A stretch of DNA of 64,000 nucleotides, taken from NCBI GenBank assembly GCA_009176605.1, contig SEYY01001217.1, positions 1 to 64,000 on the forward strand, in the 5' to 3' direction. The stretch comes from Armadillidium nasatum. Taxonomy: Eukaryota > Arthropoda > Malacostraca > Isopoda > Armadillidiidae. The notes beneath the pieces were generated by a model. That model ran no database searches. It saw only the letters and a program-made list of their open reading frames with translations, and was not told where the DNA came from. A program made the position numbers and the translations under genes. Numbering within the stretch: position 1 is the first letter of the stretch; every line of letters begins with the position of its first letter. Positions 12,205 through 26,319 of this stretch are shown here, piece by piece.

Positions 12205-15200
12205 AAGTGGGGTTGTCCAATAACATAACCCACAGTATTGAAGTTGAAACAGATGGATCAGTGTGCCTAACAGTCAGAAGGTTTCAAGGACCCTTAGTGC
12301 AAGAAATAGAGCAAGAATGTCTCACTTTACTTGGCCATCATATTATTCACCTTAGTAAATCCTTGTATTTGGCTCCAGAAGTGCCAGTAAGAAAACTGGA
12401 TGGATCTCTGCAGTTATGTAATGATTGCCAAAAGCTAAATGAAATCACTAAAACTGATTCATTCCCTTCACCTAACCTGATATTATCTACAATATGCAAG
12501 GAAATACACATTTTTTCACTATCAATCTGGTAAAAGGGTACTATCAGATATCAATGGAACCAGACAGTATTGAAAAATTAACAAAAAAAAAAAAAAGCCT
12601 TTTCCACCCCAATGGCTCAAGACTAGTATTTGAAGATATCTTTTGGGGTTAAGAATGGGCCAGCTACCTTCAAAGAGGAAAGATGCTCGTGTTAACTGGG
12701 TTGCCATGGTATATCTCAACGATACCATCATTTTAAGCAAAGCCTTTGAAGATCACCTTAATACACTGAAAAGGTACTTTTAGCATTGGAAACTATCAGC
12801 TAAAAGCTAAAACCCAGTAAGACAAGACTATGTCATCTAGAAGCTGAGTTTTTAGGGCATCATATATATGACAAGGGAATTATGCCACTGGAGAGGAACC
12901 CGAGAGGAGTTCTGGATTATTTGGTGTCAACTACTGTTAAACATCTTCATCAATTTCTTGGCATGGTCAATTTTTACTGCAGGCACATACCAAATTGCTC
13001 TCAAATAGGTAAACCCTTTTCTTCTCAGACTGGTGGTAAAATTGGACCCCAGAATGTCAAAAGGCTTTTGAGGAGTTGAAGAAGACATTAATTAATAGAT
13101 CCATGTCTTTTGGGCTTCCCTAATTACTGTTCTGAGGCGATGCCTCTGGAAATCTATGTAGACACCTCAGAAATGGGTTCAGGAGCATGCCTATCACAGG
13201 TTCAGAATGGTGTTCAACAACCCATTGCATATATATCAATGACTTTCAACAGAACTCATCGAAACTATGGAGTAATAGATAAGGAATTGACCACCCTACA
13301 ATGGGCAGTTAAGACCTTACAAACCTTCCTTAGAGGGGCAAAATTTGTAATTTTTACAGACCATATGCCTCTCATATATCTTCAGAATATAAGTTTGGTT
13401 GATGGTAGTCTATCTCGTATGATGGAGGAGTTATATGAATATGATTATGATAAGCCATATTTCTGGCAAGAGAATATCATCAATGAAGCTCTATCAAGAT
13501 CTATAGCTGATGCTCCTGACAAAAAGTATCTGGGAAAAATTCTGATATATCTTGGGAATTCATCCCTGAGTGGTTTGAAATGATAAAAGTGCCTGGAGGT
13601 TGTGACTCCTTATTCAAGTGCTTCTCTATATTCTTGTATGGTTTTAGCAACCCCATCAAGACCTTCAGAAGATCCTTGGAGAAGAATTAATAAAATTTCA
13701 AGGTAGACAAATCTTGAAAAAGCTATGATTATTAAAGATACCAGGTCAAATGATGATTCCTCAAATTGTAGATGCATTTAGTAGCTAGGTTTTGCATCTA
13801 TTATAATGGTGAACACCCTATGATTTATGTAAAACAATTTACAGGTCAGGACTGTAATTTCAAAAGGTCTTGGCAGTGTTCATTACAATTTTCTGAAACC
13901 CAATAAAGATGAACTTAAGATACATATACATTCACTTACATTAGTAGGGGATGATATAGTTTCAGAACCAAATATCAATGATATTGATATATTAAAGAAT
14001 CAGAGAAATGAAAAGCTTTAGCTAATCTATGTAGATACTTGGAAAAGAACATAAAATCTGAATATTGGGAAAATGGTGAGATTTTTAAAACACATCAGAC
14101 ATGATTATTGGTTAAAAATATTTTGTACTACAATAGTAGACTGGCTGAATTACTTTATGTGGTTTCACTTGATTTTTTTATACATATGGTCCTAAATTTA
14201 CATTTGTGCACACACTGAACATAATAAGCTTCTATAGTTAATTTAAAAAGACTTTTGGTATCTTAGAGTCAACCAAATTGTCTCTGACATTGTAAGATGT
14301 TCCTCAGTTTGTCTAAAGCTGAAAACACATTCTTCCACTATTACCCCTCCTATGTTAAAAATTTTAGCTAATTATCTATTTGACCTCTGTGTGATGGATT
14401 TACCCCAATTACCCAAAACAGAATAAAGCAATTAAGTATTGTCTAGTACTGATAGACCACTATTCCAAGTGGGTCTACATTACTCCACTTCCTGACAAAA
14501 ACAGTTACACTGTCTCTAAAATTTAAACATCAAATACTGCAATTTCTAATCTCCATCCATCTTGTATTGGAGCATGTGAAAGGTTCAATAGGAACTTCAT
14601 TCAAATTCTAAAATGCTTAGTTTTAGAAAATGCAACCAATTGGGATAAATAATTTGCTTCTATTCGAATTTACAACAATACCTCTTATTAAGTACCTTAC
14701 GGATATCACCTTCTGACTTAATCCAAAAATCTCAAAAGAAACTCCCAACTTTCCACAATATTGGAAAGAAGGCATTGTAAATTTTAAACCCTATAAAGTG
14801 GAGCAGAAAGTTGCAAAAAAGTTATCAAAACTGGTCACCACACTTCAGAAATTTAATAATAAATGGGAAGGATCATTCGTTGTGGGAGTTATTCCCAAAC
14901 AAGTGGCTTATTTGATTCAATGAGCCAACAATATAACCCAGAAAAAAGAAAAAGTTCGTTTTTCTCATATCAGAAAATGGACTGACATCCCTAGTTACCT
15001 AAAAAAAGAATCAAAATGTTAGGAAAAAATTCCTTGGTGAAGACTTTGTGGATGTGGACCTAGAAAGTGCGAATGGAATTGTAGAAGACATCACTGATCA
15101 ACAAGAAAGCTTGGATGAAAATGAGCATTGTTCTGAATCCTTAAAAGAACCATTTTGAGGGGTTTTCTATCTTACAACTTACAACCAGTTGTCCCTAGAA

Positions 15201-15556
15201 ACAAGTATGAAATTACCTAATTTATTACAAAAATTAGACAAATTAAAAATATTCAAACTTGAGTTCCATAGTAAGATCATAGAGACAGACGAATCAGTGC
15301 CCATTCAGAGATGTCAATCCCCACAGAACTTCCAGAAGATTTATTTCTTGACACTCCTAATCTTAAGTTGCTTTATAGTTGTAACATAGGTAATATTCCT
15401 GATATTAATAGAGGATTTGTAAATATTTCTCCAGTCCATACTAGATTACCAAGCACCGATACTACTGATACTATATGCTACACCAATTTCCCATCTCTAG
15501 ACTACCGTAATTTTCATTCTGACGATTTTGGGATAAATTCTTTCTTTTTTTACTGA
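12205..15556 (+). mobile_element. Ancient Ty3/Gypsy relative of the Gypsy-OTU lineage (fossil)
   Basis: This is a heavily decayed pol region. RT is recognisable near 12.2-12.85 kb (VPVRKLDGSLQLC block), the RT-RNase H connection near 12.9-13.07 kb (FLGMVNFYCRHIPNC) and RNase H near 13.14-13.5 kb (EIYVDTSEMGSGACLSQ, FTDHMPLIYL). Directly after it, near 13.59 kb, is a GGCDSLFKCFSIFLYG segment that corresponds to the start of the OTU-like domain of copies 1 and 2. Integrase pieces lie near 14.4-14.65 kb and its C-terminal part near 14.8-15.0 kb. Gag and LTRs were not found. It shares domain order with Gypsy-OTU but is far more diverged. It has dozens of breaks and is very old. Confidence 0.82.
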
Positions 15557-16894
15557 AAGCTCTCCTTGAGATATGTAATCATAAAACCGTATCAAGGACA
15601 AATGCATATTGATAAAATGGTCACCCCACTAGACTCCATAGGGTAGCAAACATTCAATAACACCAGCACTGCTTCTTTACTCTGTTTTTAGATCTAGTGA
15701 CACAAGAAACACTAATGAACACTTAAACAAGATTTCTATCAAGATTTTTGGGAGAGACCATCTCAAATACCTCATTCAAAAAAATCAATATTAGAATCAT
15801 CAACCTATATAGGTTTTGATAGTTTAATTCCACCATTGGTTAAATTTAACACAGTCAGTTATAACAACACTGGAATATGATATATTCCATCTCTATCTGT
15901 TTTACACTCAGATTATTCTATGGAAGAAATTGTGGAGAATCAGGAGAGTATGGGCATGTCAGCACCACAAGGTGAGAGTGGTGGTGTGTGCTTAGGTGAT
16001 GGTCCTGGTTCAATCAGTTTACGTCCCTATACAAACATGGAAAGAGTAAGAGAATTTCCGAATGTCATGTCTGCCCCATTAAAGTGTATTAGAGGTGTGA
16101 ACTGGTCTGAAAGATGACTGAATAAAAAGAGAGATGTGTAGTTGAGTGAATCATTAACATTAATGTCACAAGAGAGATCATCAAGTCATAGTGAGAGTAG
16201 TTGTAGAATTGGTATTGGTAGTAATGATAGTGATAGTATCAAAGTATGGATGGTCAAAGTAGTTGTAGAAGTAGGATAAAGTGTAGTAAAGTAGTACAAG
16301 CAGTATAGATAGTTTTTGGCTTTGAGTACTTAACTGTTCTGGTGTAAGTGTTCTGGGTTCTGTTGATGAAGGTCTTCTATGAATCCATTTGGGAAACAAT
16401 ATGGTTCTTATAATGTAAATGGTATTGAAGGTTATTAATCCCTTACCCATAAATTAGTAGATTAAAAAAAAGTTTATATCTACATTTCAATCATCAATCT
16501 GTCAAAAAGAAGAAGAAAAAAAAAGCAAATAAAATAAAGTATAAACTTATAATTGTCAATTTAAAAAAAAAAAAAAAAATCTATAGAACTACAATAACAA
16601 AAGCATAATAAGTACTGTTCAGGATGTTGGTTCTGCTCGTTGTTGGAGCAAGTGAAACCAGAATCTAAGACGAGGACATTGGTTCATAAAGAATAATTTT
16701 AAACTAGATGTCATTATAGACAGTTAATCTGGTCGCAGAATTGAGGAGTGCCTGGAGCCACATGAATGTCACATGACCCCAGATGTTGCTTATGTAATGA
16801 TTTGGCTCTTATTCCTCTAGCTTGGAAAGCAAGACTATTCATAATGGATATCAGTACACCACTGTCTTTGAACCAAATCATCATCACTAGATTG
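15557..16894. other. Unassigned region, possible tail of the ancient Gypsy
   Basis: I recognise no gene here. A 65-codon open frame at 15920-16117 and Ser/Gly-rich potential near 16150-16320 have no known domain; they may be remains of the tail of the preceding ancient Gypsy copy. From 16460 to 16630 the sequence is A/T homopolymer-rich. From 16640 to 16890 it is of mixed composition and of unknown origin. Confidence 0.4.
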
Positions 16895-17081
16895 ATTTGA
16901 TTTGAGTGGTATCTGAGTGGTTCCAGCTGTGCCTTTTGTTTAAAGATTTTCCCAATTCTTATACAATTGTATTTAGGTATTACTGCCACCCAGGAACATC
17001 AGCCCAAATTCAGTTCCACAGCAATAGGACTCAAAACCTTATTCTTTTATAATAGTTTTGAGTTGAGCACAGTAAAAAGTC

Positions 17082-17112
<31 letters not shown>

Positions 17113-19110
17113 ATACAACTAAATTTATATAACAAAATATATTCTTCATCAAAAGAAATAAACAATAATTTAATTTTTTTTTTTTTTTCAAAATGAATGT
17201 TTTAAGAAACCTTATAGCTTTAATTAGATCATCTTTCATTGAGGCTCGTAAGTCTGACAATTATCTGAATGGCTGAAAATAGATGTTCCACAAAAACTTG
17301 TGTTGCTGGCATTGAAGTTACTATACAAGCAACATTCTGAATTATTTTTGTGCAGTGTGGAATCATCTTCAAGGCATTTGGCTTTGATGATCTACCTATT
17401 TTCTCTATAAAAGACAAAGCACAAGATATATCAAGCTTAAATTTAGCAATAAGAGATCCTCATTTACTATCTATTTTTCATTCAGTCTGACAGCATTTGG
17501 CTTTCAGATCAAGGAACTCTTCAAAGAATGCTTCATCCTCAAAATTTAAAGAGGATGATGGAGTTGAATGTTGGTTTACATTAAGTTCATTAACTACATT
17601 AAGTGCTTGGCATTTTTCACTTCCTACTTTTTGATTTGCTGAGTGTTTTGAAGTATTATATTGCTTCATTTGAATTGCCATATAAAACAATGCTTATCTT
17701 TCTTCTATGATCTGTACATCATTCAGCATAATATGGTACATAGGATTAAAACATTGCAGCAAGTAATGTTTTATCATTTAGAACTTCCTCTTTTTTCCTA
17801 TTGACTCTTTAATTGCAACTGCAATTGTTCCACCTATTTGAGAAAATTTCAGCAAAGTTTTTGCCACTCTTTATAAAAGAAGCTAGGGGTTAACTCAGCT
17901 GCTTGTAATCTTTAGTCACTAAGAATGAATGACAAGCCTTTCTACTTCACACTACTGAAATTACTCCTTGTTATGTCTGGATGAGCCATGTCAATTAATA
18001 TATTCTTTAATTCTAAAAGGCACCTAATCATTAGGTAAGTACTGCCCCACCTAGTTGCTTGGTCTAAGATAGTACCTTTTCCTCCTTTAAACTTTAAAAT
18101 AGCTTCAACTTTTGGTGCTCATTCAGTCACAGCAATTTGACATACATTAGTTATAAGAGTAAGGGTATGTTGTCCTTTCAAACCATCTCTGAGAGCGAGC
18201 TCTAGTGTATGAATAGCACATTGCATATGTTCTATTTTTACAGCAGTGAAAGCAGATTTCACCTTTCTAAACCACCTTCACAATTTTCTGGGAAGTGATA
18301 CAAATTTCGAATTCACAATCTAAATTCATATGATCTATTGAGTCTATTGCACTTATCATGTTGCAATAGATAAATATTCCTCAAAGAGGACAATGCTCGT
18401 GACATGTGAATTTTTAAAAAAACTATAAAAATATCCATTACAACTTCTAAAACTTGCTCTTTAGTAAGTTCAACTCTTTGAGAACTTACTTAACTAGATT
18501 TCTTATAAAGTTTGATGTATGTTGAGAATGTGTTTCTTGAACAGCTAAGTATTGTTGTTATTTCATTACTTGAGTTGGTTGGTTGGACATTTATTGCAAA
18601 ATAATTTATTCTCTAGTACGAGCATCCATTTTCAGAAAAAATATTTCCAAGGGGCATTTAAGTTGGTACTTTTTTTCTGCCATTCAGCTTCACTTATCAC
18701 CATTTTTCTGACATCATGCTTTTCCACAAAAACACCTAACTTTTTGGTCAACTCTCCATTTAATACAGTAAATGGAGAGGAAAAGAATTTTAAGGGTACT
18801 CCTTCATTTACAACCATTTGGATATGTGCTTTAAATTTTTCAGGTGTTACTGGTATTGTTATCTTTTGGCTAGTTACAAATCTTGAAATAGAAGGTTGTA
18901 TTCATGAAATGTTTTGGGAAACTGTTGTAACTTTACTTTGGTTTTCTTATTCTACTATTTTAAAAATTTCAGGACATTGCCTTTCCAAATGGTTCTTTAA
19001 ATTAGATTTGTTAGCATTTATTTTCAATCCACAGATGACTTTATCTTTTATAGCTTGGCAAAGCAAAATATTTTCTTCAATTTTACTCTATTTTGAAATA
19101 TTTAAATACT
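16895..19110 (-). pseudogene. Decayed hAT transposon, copy B (BED finger to dimerisation domain)
   Basis: All hAT transposase landmarks lie on the minus strand, in order from high to low coordinate. A BED-type zinc-finger end (SNLKNHLERQCPEIF) is at about 18960-19030. VNEGVPLKFFSSPF, a common early hAT motif, is at about 18775-18815, followed by VEKHDVRKMVISEAEWQKK. The C-terminal dimerisation domain (MPATQVFVEHLFSAIQIIV, the counterpart of the family's PATSA-ERVFSA block) is at 17229-17417. Stops and frameshifts interrupt the ORF between these. No terminal inverted repeat is visible, so both ends are lost or unrecognised. It is the same family as copy A at 4401-6326. The long plus-strand frame over 18552-19112 is antisense to it. 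Confidence 0.85.
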
Positions 19111-20320
<1,210 letters not shown>

Positions 20321-20332
20321 GAGAAAATAAAT

Positions 20333-20350
20333 TGGCGACCCTGTCAGGAT
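20333..20350 (+). other. Primer-binding-like site
   Basis: TGGCGACCCTGTCAGGAT starts 12 bases after the LTR. The TGG start and position are those of a tRNA primer-binding site in LTR retrotransposons. I did not assign the tRNA with confidence. Confidence 0.6.
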
Positions 20351-20529
20351 CACTAAGAAAGGAACGACACAACACAATCAGCAGAATTGCAGAAAACACA
20401 AAAATAACAACCAATACTGACGACTCAAAGGTAAATGTGAACCAGGTGATTGAATCAGAATCACTTTTCTGACTCAATAATAACGCAATGTAAACACCAG
20501 AAAAATCTGACAACCCAAGGGGCACACCT

Positions 20530-22057
20530 ATGCATGATTTTAAAACCGTGGATCAACGTACCATGGAAAATGTGCAAGAAATGCTTGAGGGTGTTATTAG
20601 GTATACGCGTGAGGTAGATCTGCGATTAAGCGAGCAGAATAAAAAGATAATGGAATTATTATCAGCTCGTGTAGATCCCGTCCAATCTGCTACTGCGCTA
20701 TCACCGGAAAGGTCGGTACGTCCTAGGAATAGGAAGCTGCCCGTAGTAGTAGACCGAGAGGATGACGGCGGTCAACAAATGCCACCGTCAAAACCAAAAT
20801 ATACCTCTGAAACAGCCGATAACGAAAACCACGAGCACACCCCATAACTCGACAGGTAACATGACTGATCAACAGTTTCGGGAATTCGTAGCGGAAAGTT
20901 TAGTCACACAACAGGCTCACAACACTATGGTTTCCCAAGCAATAACCATGATGACACAATTGTTCAACACGCCAAATCCCAACAAGGTTGTGCCACCAGC
21001 AAAGTTTAACCCTGACACAGACCAAGACCTTAAAGTATTCTTCCGTGAATTCGAGGAATACTGCACAGTCCTGTACCCAACACAAAAACAGGATTGGATA
21101 AGGCTCTTGGGTTCGTATTTGCAGTCGTCTTATCTGGCCCTCTACCATCAACTCCATAAGGCGGATAAGATTTATGAAGAGATTAAACAGAACCTGATGG
21201 ATCTGTTTAATAACGAGGACACGGTGAGACAAGAACGGGCAGTCCATGATTTTATGGCTGCCAAAATGCGAAAAAACGAGACCGTAAGGATTTTTGCTAT
21301 CCGGTTAATGGATCTCGCGAGGAAAGCTTACCAAACCACTACAGCGGAGGATTGTAAGGAACATGAGACAGTACGTCAAGTGTTTCTAGCAGCCTTAACG
21401 CCAGCAATTAACAAAGAAATCGCAAGTTATTTGCGTAACCATGAGTGGTGTTCAGGAAACAAGGTTTCCTTTGATCAGCTGGTGAACCTGGCTGATTGAC
21501 ACTTTAAGGATCAAAAGAGACATGGCCAAGTATTCGTTTCTGAAATAGTGGATATCTCCAGAGTTTCCGCTGAGACGAGAGCCCAACCGAAGTCATGGGT
21601 GGATGTGGTGAAGCGATTGAAGAATACTTCTTCTAATGCCCAACTGCATGCCACCACAACCAGTCGAGAAACGGTCATCAGAAAAGGAACGTCAAAAGAA
21701 GCCCGGGGGAACCGCAGTCCCAAGTTCGTTAGGGACAAGCAACATAAAAGTAGCGATAGTTCTAGCTCTTCGGGACGGTCGGATGACCGTAGGCAGAGTA
21801 ATCGAAAGCGACAAACTTCACAAAGACAAAATAACCAGTGGTGTAGTTTTTGTGATAAAAACACACATTCAAAGGACACTTGTTATATTCTTAATAACAA
21901 GTGTTCCATTTGCAGGAAGAGTGGGCACTTGTCTTACAAGTGTTCACAAAATCCTAAACAACAGAACCAACAACAACTACAACGGTATCCAGAGAATTGT
22001 CCCGTATGTAACCAGTATGGTCATGTGGGTAAACATTGTCTGGAATGGCAAAACTGA
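20530..22057 (+). pseudogene. gag of Gypsy-OTU copy 2 (fossil)
   Basis: The structural gag starts at the ATG at 20530 (MHDFKTVDQRTM). The capsid-like part has the FFREFEEYCTVLYPTQ block and KMRKNETVRIFAIRLMDLA, typical of Gypsy gag. Three CX2CX4HX4C zinc knuckles follow near 21840-22045 (CSFCDKNTHSKDTC, CSICRKSGHLSYKC, CPVCNQYGHVGKHC), which bind the RNA genome. It is broken here; copy 3 has a gag that looks whole. Confidence 0.85.
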
Positions 22058-22207
22058 CGGCCAAGACACACACAGTAATTCTCCACCAAATTCAGGAGGG
22101 AACAGAACCACGCATACTTCAAAACAATCAACGGCGGAGAATGAAAATGCCATTGGGGGTTTTTCTGTGCGAAATCAACAAGAGCAATCTTTAAACTAAT
22201 TGACCCC

Positions 22208-24580
22208 GTGACTAAGGCACCAGTCACGGTTGAAGGGTTAACTACTTCCATTGGGAGTCCCCCATTAGCAACGGAGTTAACTTCCACAATTAGTTTAAAG
22301 GAGAATATAACTAAGGGTGAAACTCTACTTCTACAATTTAGTAAATGCGAGACCCAACCTTTAATGGTCGCAGTAGAAGTAGTAGACTACCCAGGAACTT
22401 GTTTCCATTCCCTAATAGATAATGGAGCCGAGATCAACTTAATAAAAGAAAGCTCTGTTTCAATATAAAAAAAATTTTTTTTACAGAGCGCCATTGCTCT
22501 GTAAAAAAAAAAATGGTACACAACAATATCCATCGGTGGTGGCAAGGGTCACAGGCATTGGAAATGCGCATATTCCTATACACGAGTTTGTAATCTTAAG
22601 ATTAAGGTTCAAAACGGGTATATTTCAACTTTGGAGATATTTTATATACTTCCAGATTCCTCTATGGATCACTCCATGGTTATTGGAGTTACTCTTCTAC
22701 GAGCAAATTCCTTATTACTCGATATGTCAACTTATCAACTCTTCCAAAGAACAGGAAATGAATTCGGGGCAATATCAAAAGACCCAACGAAATTAACCTG
22801 TCGAGAGGTCATCAACTCACAGAATGTGGAAATTCCCGCTAACCATTACAAGATGATAGATGTCAAAATGGCATATCAAGGAACCAACTTTTCTACTTCA
22901 ACAATGTTAGTGGAACCACAAGAAAAAGTAGAAGTGGAAGTAGTGACTGGAATAATTAACTGCGAAGAACCGTTTCAAATTCTAATCTGCAATAAGGACA
23001 CCTCAAGGTTTTTACCAGGAGGGCAAGTGTTGGGAATTGCAACAGCATTACCAGATAATAACGTAGAGGTTTCTATAAATAGGCATCAACTTGATTCAAC
23101 ACAAGAATCAAGCATCGCTTCTTGGACTCGCAATAAGATTATTGAAGAGTTCAAGATAGATGAAATAAACGTTAATCAAGAGCAGAAAGAACAACTGATC
23201 AACCTTCTTCAACAATATCCAACTGTCTTAAGTATGGATGATGAAGACGTTGGATTAGCAACTAACATCCAACATGAAATTGAATTGGACACCAACATTC
23301 CAATTCATGTACAATTCATGTACCTGTTCGAAGGTTTCAAGGACCTTTGGCTCAAGAAATTCCAAGAACAGTGTGAAGAGTTGGAGAGAGGGGATATTAT
23401 CAGACACCAGTTACTCTCCATATTCTGCTCCTGTGGTACCAGTACGTAAGCCTGACGGTAAACTACGGCTTTGTATTGATTACCGTGCCCTCAACAAGCA
23501 CACAAAAGCAGATGCCTTTCCTTTGCCAAACTTGATTGACTCCATTTACAACATGAGTGGAGCCAAATTGTTTACAACCATAGATTTGGTAAGGGGGTAT
23601 TATCAAATCGAGATGGCCAAAGATTCAATTGAGAAAACGGCATTCTCAACGCCGTTGGCTCACTACGAGTTCCTTACGAATGCCTTTCGGGGTAAAAGGA
23701 GGACCAGCAACCTTCCAAAGAGGTATGATGCTTTGCCTTAGCAGGAATACCTTTGTCGGAAGTTAATGGTATATCTCGACGATTTGATAATCCGATCAGA
23801 GACCTTTGACCAACATTTGAGCTCACTTGCGAAAGTGTTGGCTGCGTTACAAAGCAAATGGTTTTAAGTTGAAGCCAGGAAAGACTAAATTGTGTCGTGA
23901 AAGTGTTCAATTTTTAGGACACTTAATTGATCCAAATGGGATACAACCGATTGATCGAAATTTAAGTGGAGTACTTAATTTTCCACAACCAACAACTATA
24001 AAACAATTACGGTCTTTCTTGGGTATGGTGAATTTCTATCGAAGACATATTCCCGATTGTTCAATAATTTGTAAGCCACTTTCGGCTCAAGTTGGGGGTA
24101 AAACAGTTAATTGGACTCCAGAATGCCAGGAGGCATTCGAAAAGTTAAAATCAGCGTTGGTGGAGCCACCGACGTTAGCCTTTCCCAGATTATAGCCCAA
24201 CAGCTCCACCATTAGAACTACACGTTGATGCTTCGTCAATTGGAGCAGGAGGAGTCTTATCACAAACTATTGATGGCGTAAATCGACCCATATCTTATAT
24301 CTCAAAAACCTTTTCCAAATCTCAAATGAACTACTTCTACAACGGAAAAGGAGCTTGCAGCATTGAGATGGGCCGTTAAAACTTTACGACCATTCTTGTG
24401 TTCGAAGAAATTCATTATTTTCACTGACCATGAGCCTCTGGTATATCTTAATAACATGGCGGCAGTTGACGGACGTATCGCTCGCACATTACGTGACTTG
24501 ACCGATTATGACTATGACATCCGCTACATAAAAGGTCAAGATAACGTAGTAGCTGATGCGTTGTCCAGAGCTCCAGTGGA
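22208..24580 (+). pseudogene. Protease, RT and RNase H of Gypsy-OTU copy 2 (fossil)
   Basis: An aspartic protease-type block (LIDNGAEINLI) lies near 22.41 kb. RT motifs lie near 23.43-23.8 kb (VPVRKPDGKLRLCIDYRALN, TIDLVRGYYQIEM, and a YLDDL block near 23.77 kb), followed by the FLGMVNFYRRHIPDC connection near 24.03 kb. RNase H blocks lie near 24.2-24.57 kb (LHVDASSIGAGGVLSQ, FTDHEPLVYL, NVVADALSRA). Order and motifs are those of Ty3/Gypsy. The region is broken in several places. Confidence 0.88.
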
Positions 24581-24639
24581 GGCACTCCCGGATGATCAGG
24601 ATGATCAACTGGAAGTTGTCACCATTGATCAAGTTCAGC

Positions 24640-25000
24640 CTTCAGGTTTTATTCCTGAAGGTTATACAGTTCATTTAATGCCAGGAGGAGGAAACTCCTT
24701 GTTTCAATCTTTATCCATGTGGTTGGAAGGAACTCCTGATAACCATATGGAGATTAGGGAAACAGTAGCGGAAGAACTTATCAAACATCCCGCTAAGTAT
24801 CAACTTAAAGGCAGGAATATTACAAAGAAGCTGAAGTTGCTGAAGCTACCTGGCCAACTTCCAATTCCAGAAGCAATATTAGCCTTTGCTAATATATCTA
24901 AATGCCTTGTACGAGTTTTCTACCATGACAACAATCCATTAACATATGGAACTCCTGAAGATGTCTGTAACTATATCAATAATGTATCCGATATATGTTA
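24640..25000 (+). other. OTU-like domain between RNase H and integrase
   Basis: About 115 residues after RNase H resemble an OTU-type cysteine-protease fold. A PGGGNSLFQSLSMWLEG helix-start block corresponds to the family's GNCLF-type block. HMEIRETVAEELIKHPAKYQ corresponds to the H-x-x-LR helix. LPIPEAILAFANISKCLVRV corresponds to the later helix-strand block. It sits at the place where many Gypsy elements have only a linker. The same segment opens copy 1 (6327) and a diverged version lies after RNase H in the ancient relative (13.59 kb). OTU domains are known in some LINEs (Dualen/RandI). The fold is inferred and I claim no activity. Confidence 0.6.
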
Positions 25001-25299
25001 ATATCTTGAACCATGCAAAATAAATAAATATCGTCAACATTTGTCAATTAACCATTGACGAACTTGATGAATTATTTAGCGCTGATGAAGAGGTTATACT
25101 CCAAGAACAATTCAAGGTCAATGTTCTTCACAAACTGAGGAGAGCATTGAATCCGATCCCTACAAAAATACAACTTTTCGTGAACATGGATTAGAAATAT
25201 TTCGCCCATATCGAACATCTTTTCTTGTTTGGAGACTTAATCTTCATCCAAAACGAAAATACTCCGCGAATGGTAATATCCATGCCTCTTCTAATTCCG

Positions 25300-26100
25300 T
25301 TAGTTTTGGATTTACATTTACAAAACGTAAATCCAAATTCAGGAACACCGAAACCTATTGCATTGGTGAGAGAGGATTTATGGCATCCAAAACTTGCTAA
25401 GTGTTGCTACGTGACATTTGTAAGGTCTTGTATGACATGTCAACTTAACAAAAATAATCCTACTGTGATTATTCCGCCTGTAATGAAGATAACAACGTCT
25501 TTTCCATTCGAATTGTTAGCGGTTGATTTATTACAATTACCGCGGACTTTTCGAAATCACTCTTATGCTCTTGTAGCGATTGATCACTTTACTAAGTATC
25601 TTTTGTAATTCCCATGAAGGATAAATCTGCAAAAACAGTAAGCATTTTGTTGAAATTTAAACTTATTCCATTCTTGCCGCGGGTTCTGCAGAAAATTCTT
25701 TCTGATCAAGGGACTGAATTTTCTTCAGTACTTTTTAACAAAGTATTGGAGGAATTTGCCATTGAGCATTTGTTGGCATCTAGTCATCGGCCACAAACGA
25801 ATGGAGTTATGGAACGGATAAACCGAACCATGCTTCAGACTTTGCGAATGAGGATTCAACAAAACCCAACTGATTGGGATTTACAACTACCACAAGTGGT
25901 TGTAAAATACAATACTTGGCATTCAGCAATCAAGTCAACTCCAAGTGACTTCTTAGTTCAACAACAACATTCGTTGCAAGGAGAAATCCTTGTTTACGAC
26001 AATATTGGAAGTCATCTGCTGAAAATTTTTCACCTTTCAACCTTGGTGATAAAGTCGCGTATAAATCTTTATTTCAAGGAAATCTTGTAAACAACAAGTT
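25300..26100 (+). pseudogene. Integrase of Gypsy-OTU copy 2 (fossil)
   Basis: The zinc-binding segment ends in SCMTCQLNK near 25.43 kb. The core has LLAVDLLQLPRTF, LSDQGTEF and SSHRPQTNGVMER blocks near 25.5-25.83 kb, and VVVKYNTWHSAIKSTPSDF near 25.9 kb. These match copy 1 almost residue for residue, so the copies are close relatives. Confidence 0.87.
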
Positions 26101-26319
26101 TAAACCTAAATTTAGGAGACAGTACGTGATTACGTGATTACTAAATTACTAAATACAGGCTAATTTTTCACAGCTCCAGAAATAGGTTGATGTTCCCAGA
26201 TATCTCTTACGAAATCCTTATTTCCGCCAACATCAACAGAATCAACATTTTCAACAACAGAACGAAGCTTACCAACAAGAGCAAGCGGAAATCAACGAAG
26301 AACAGGGGGAGATATCAAA

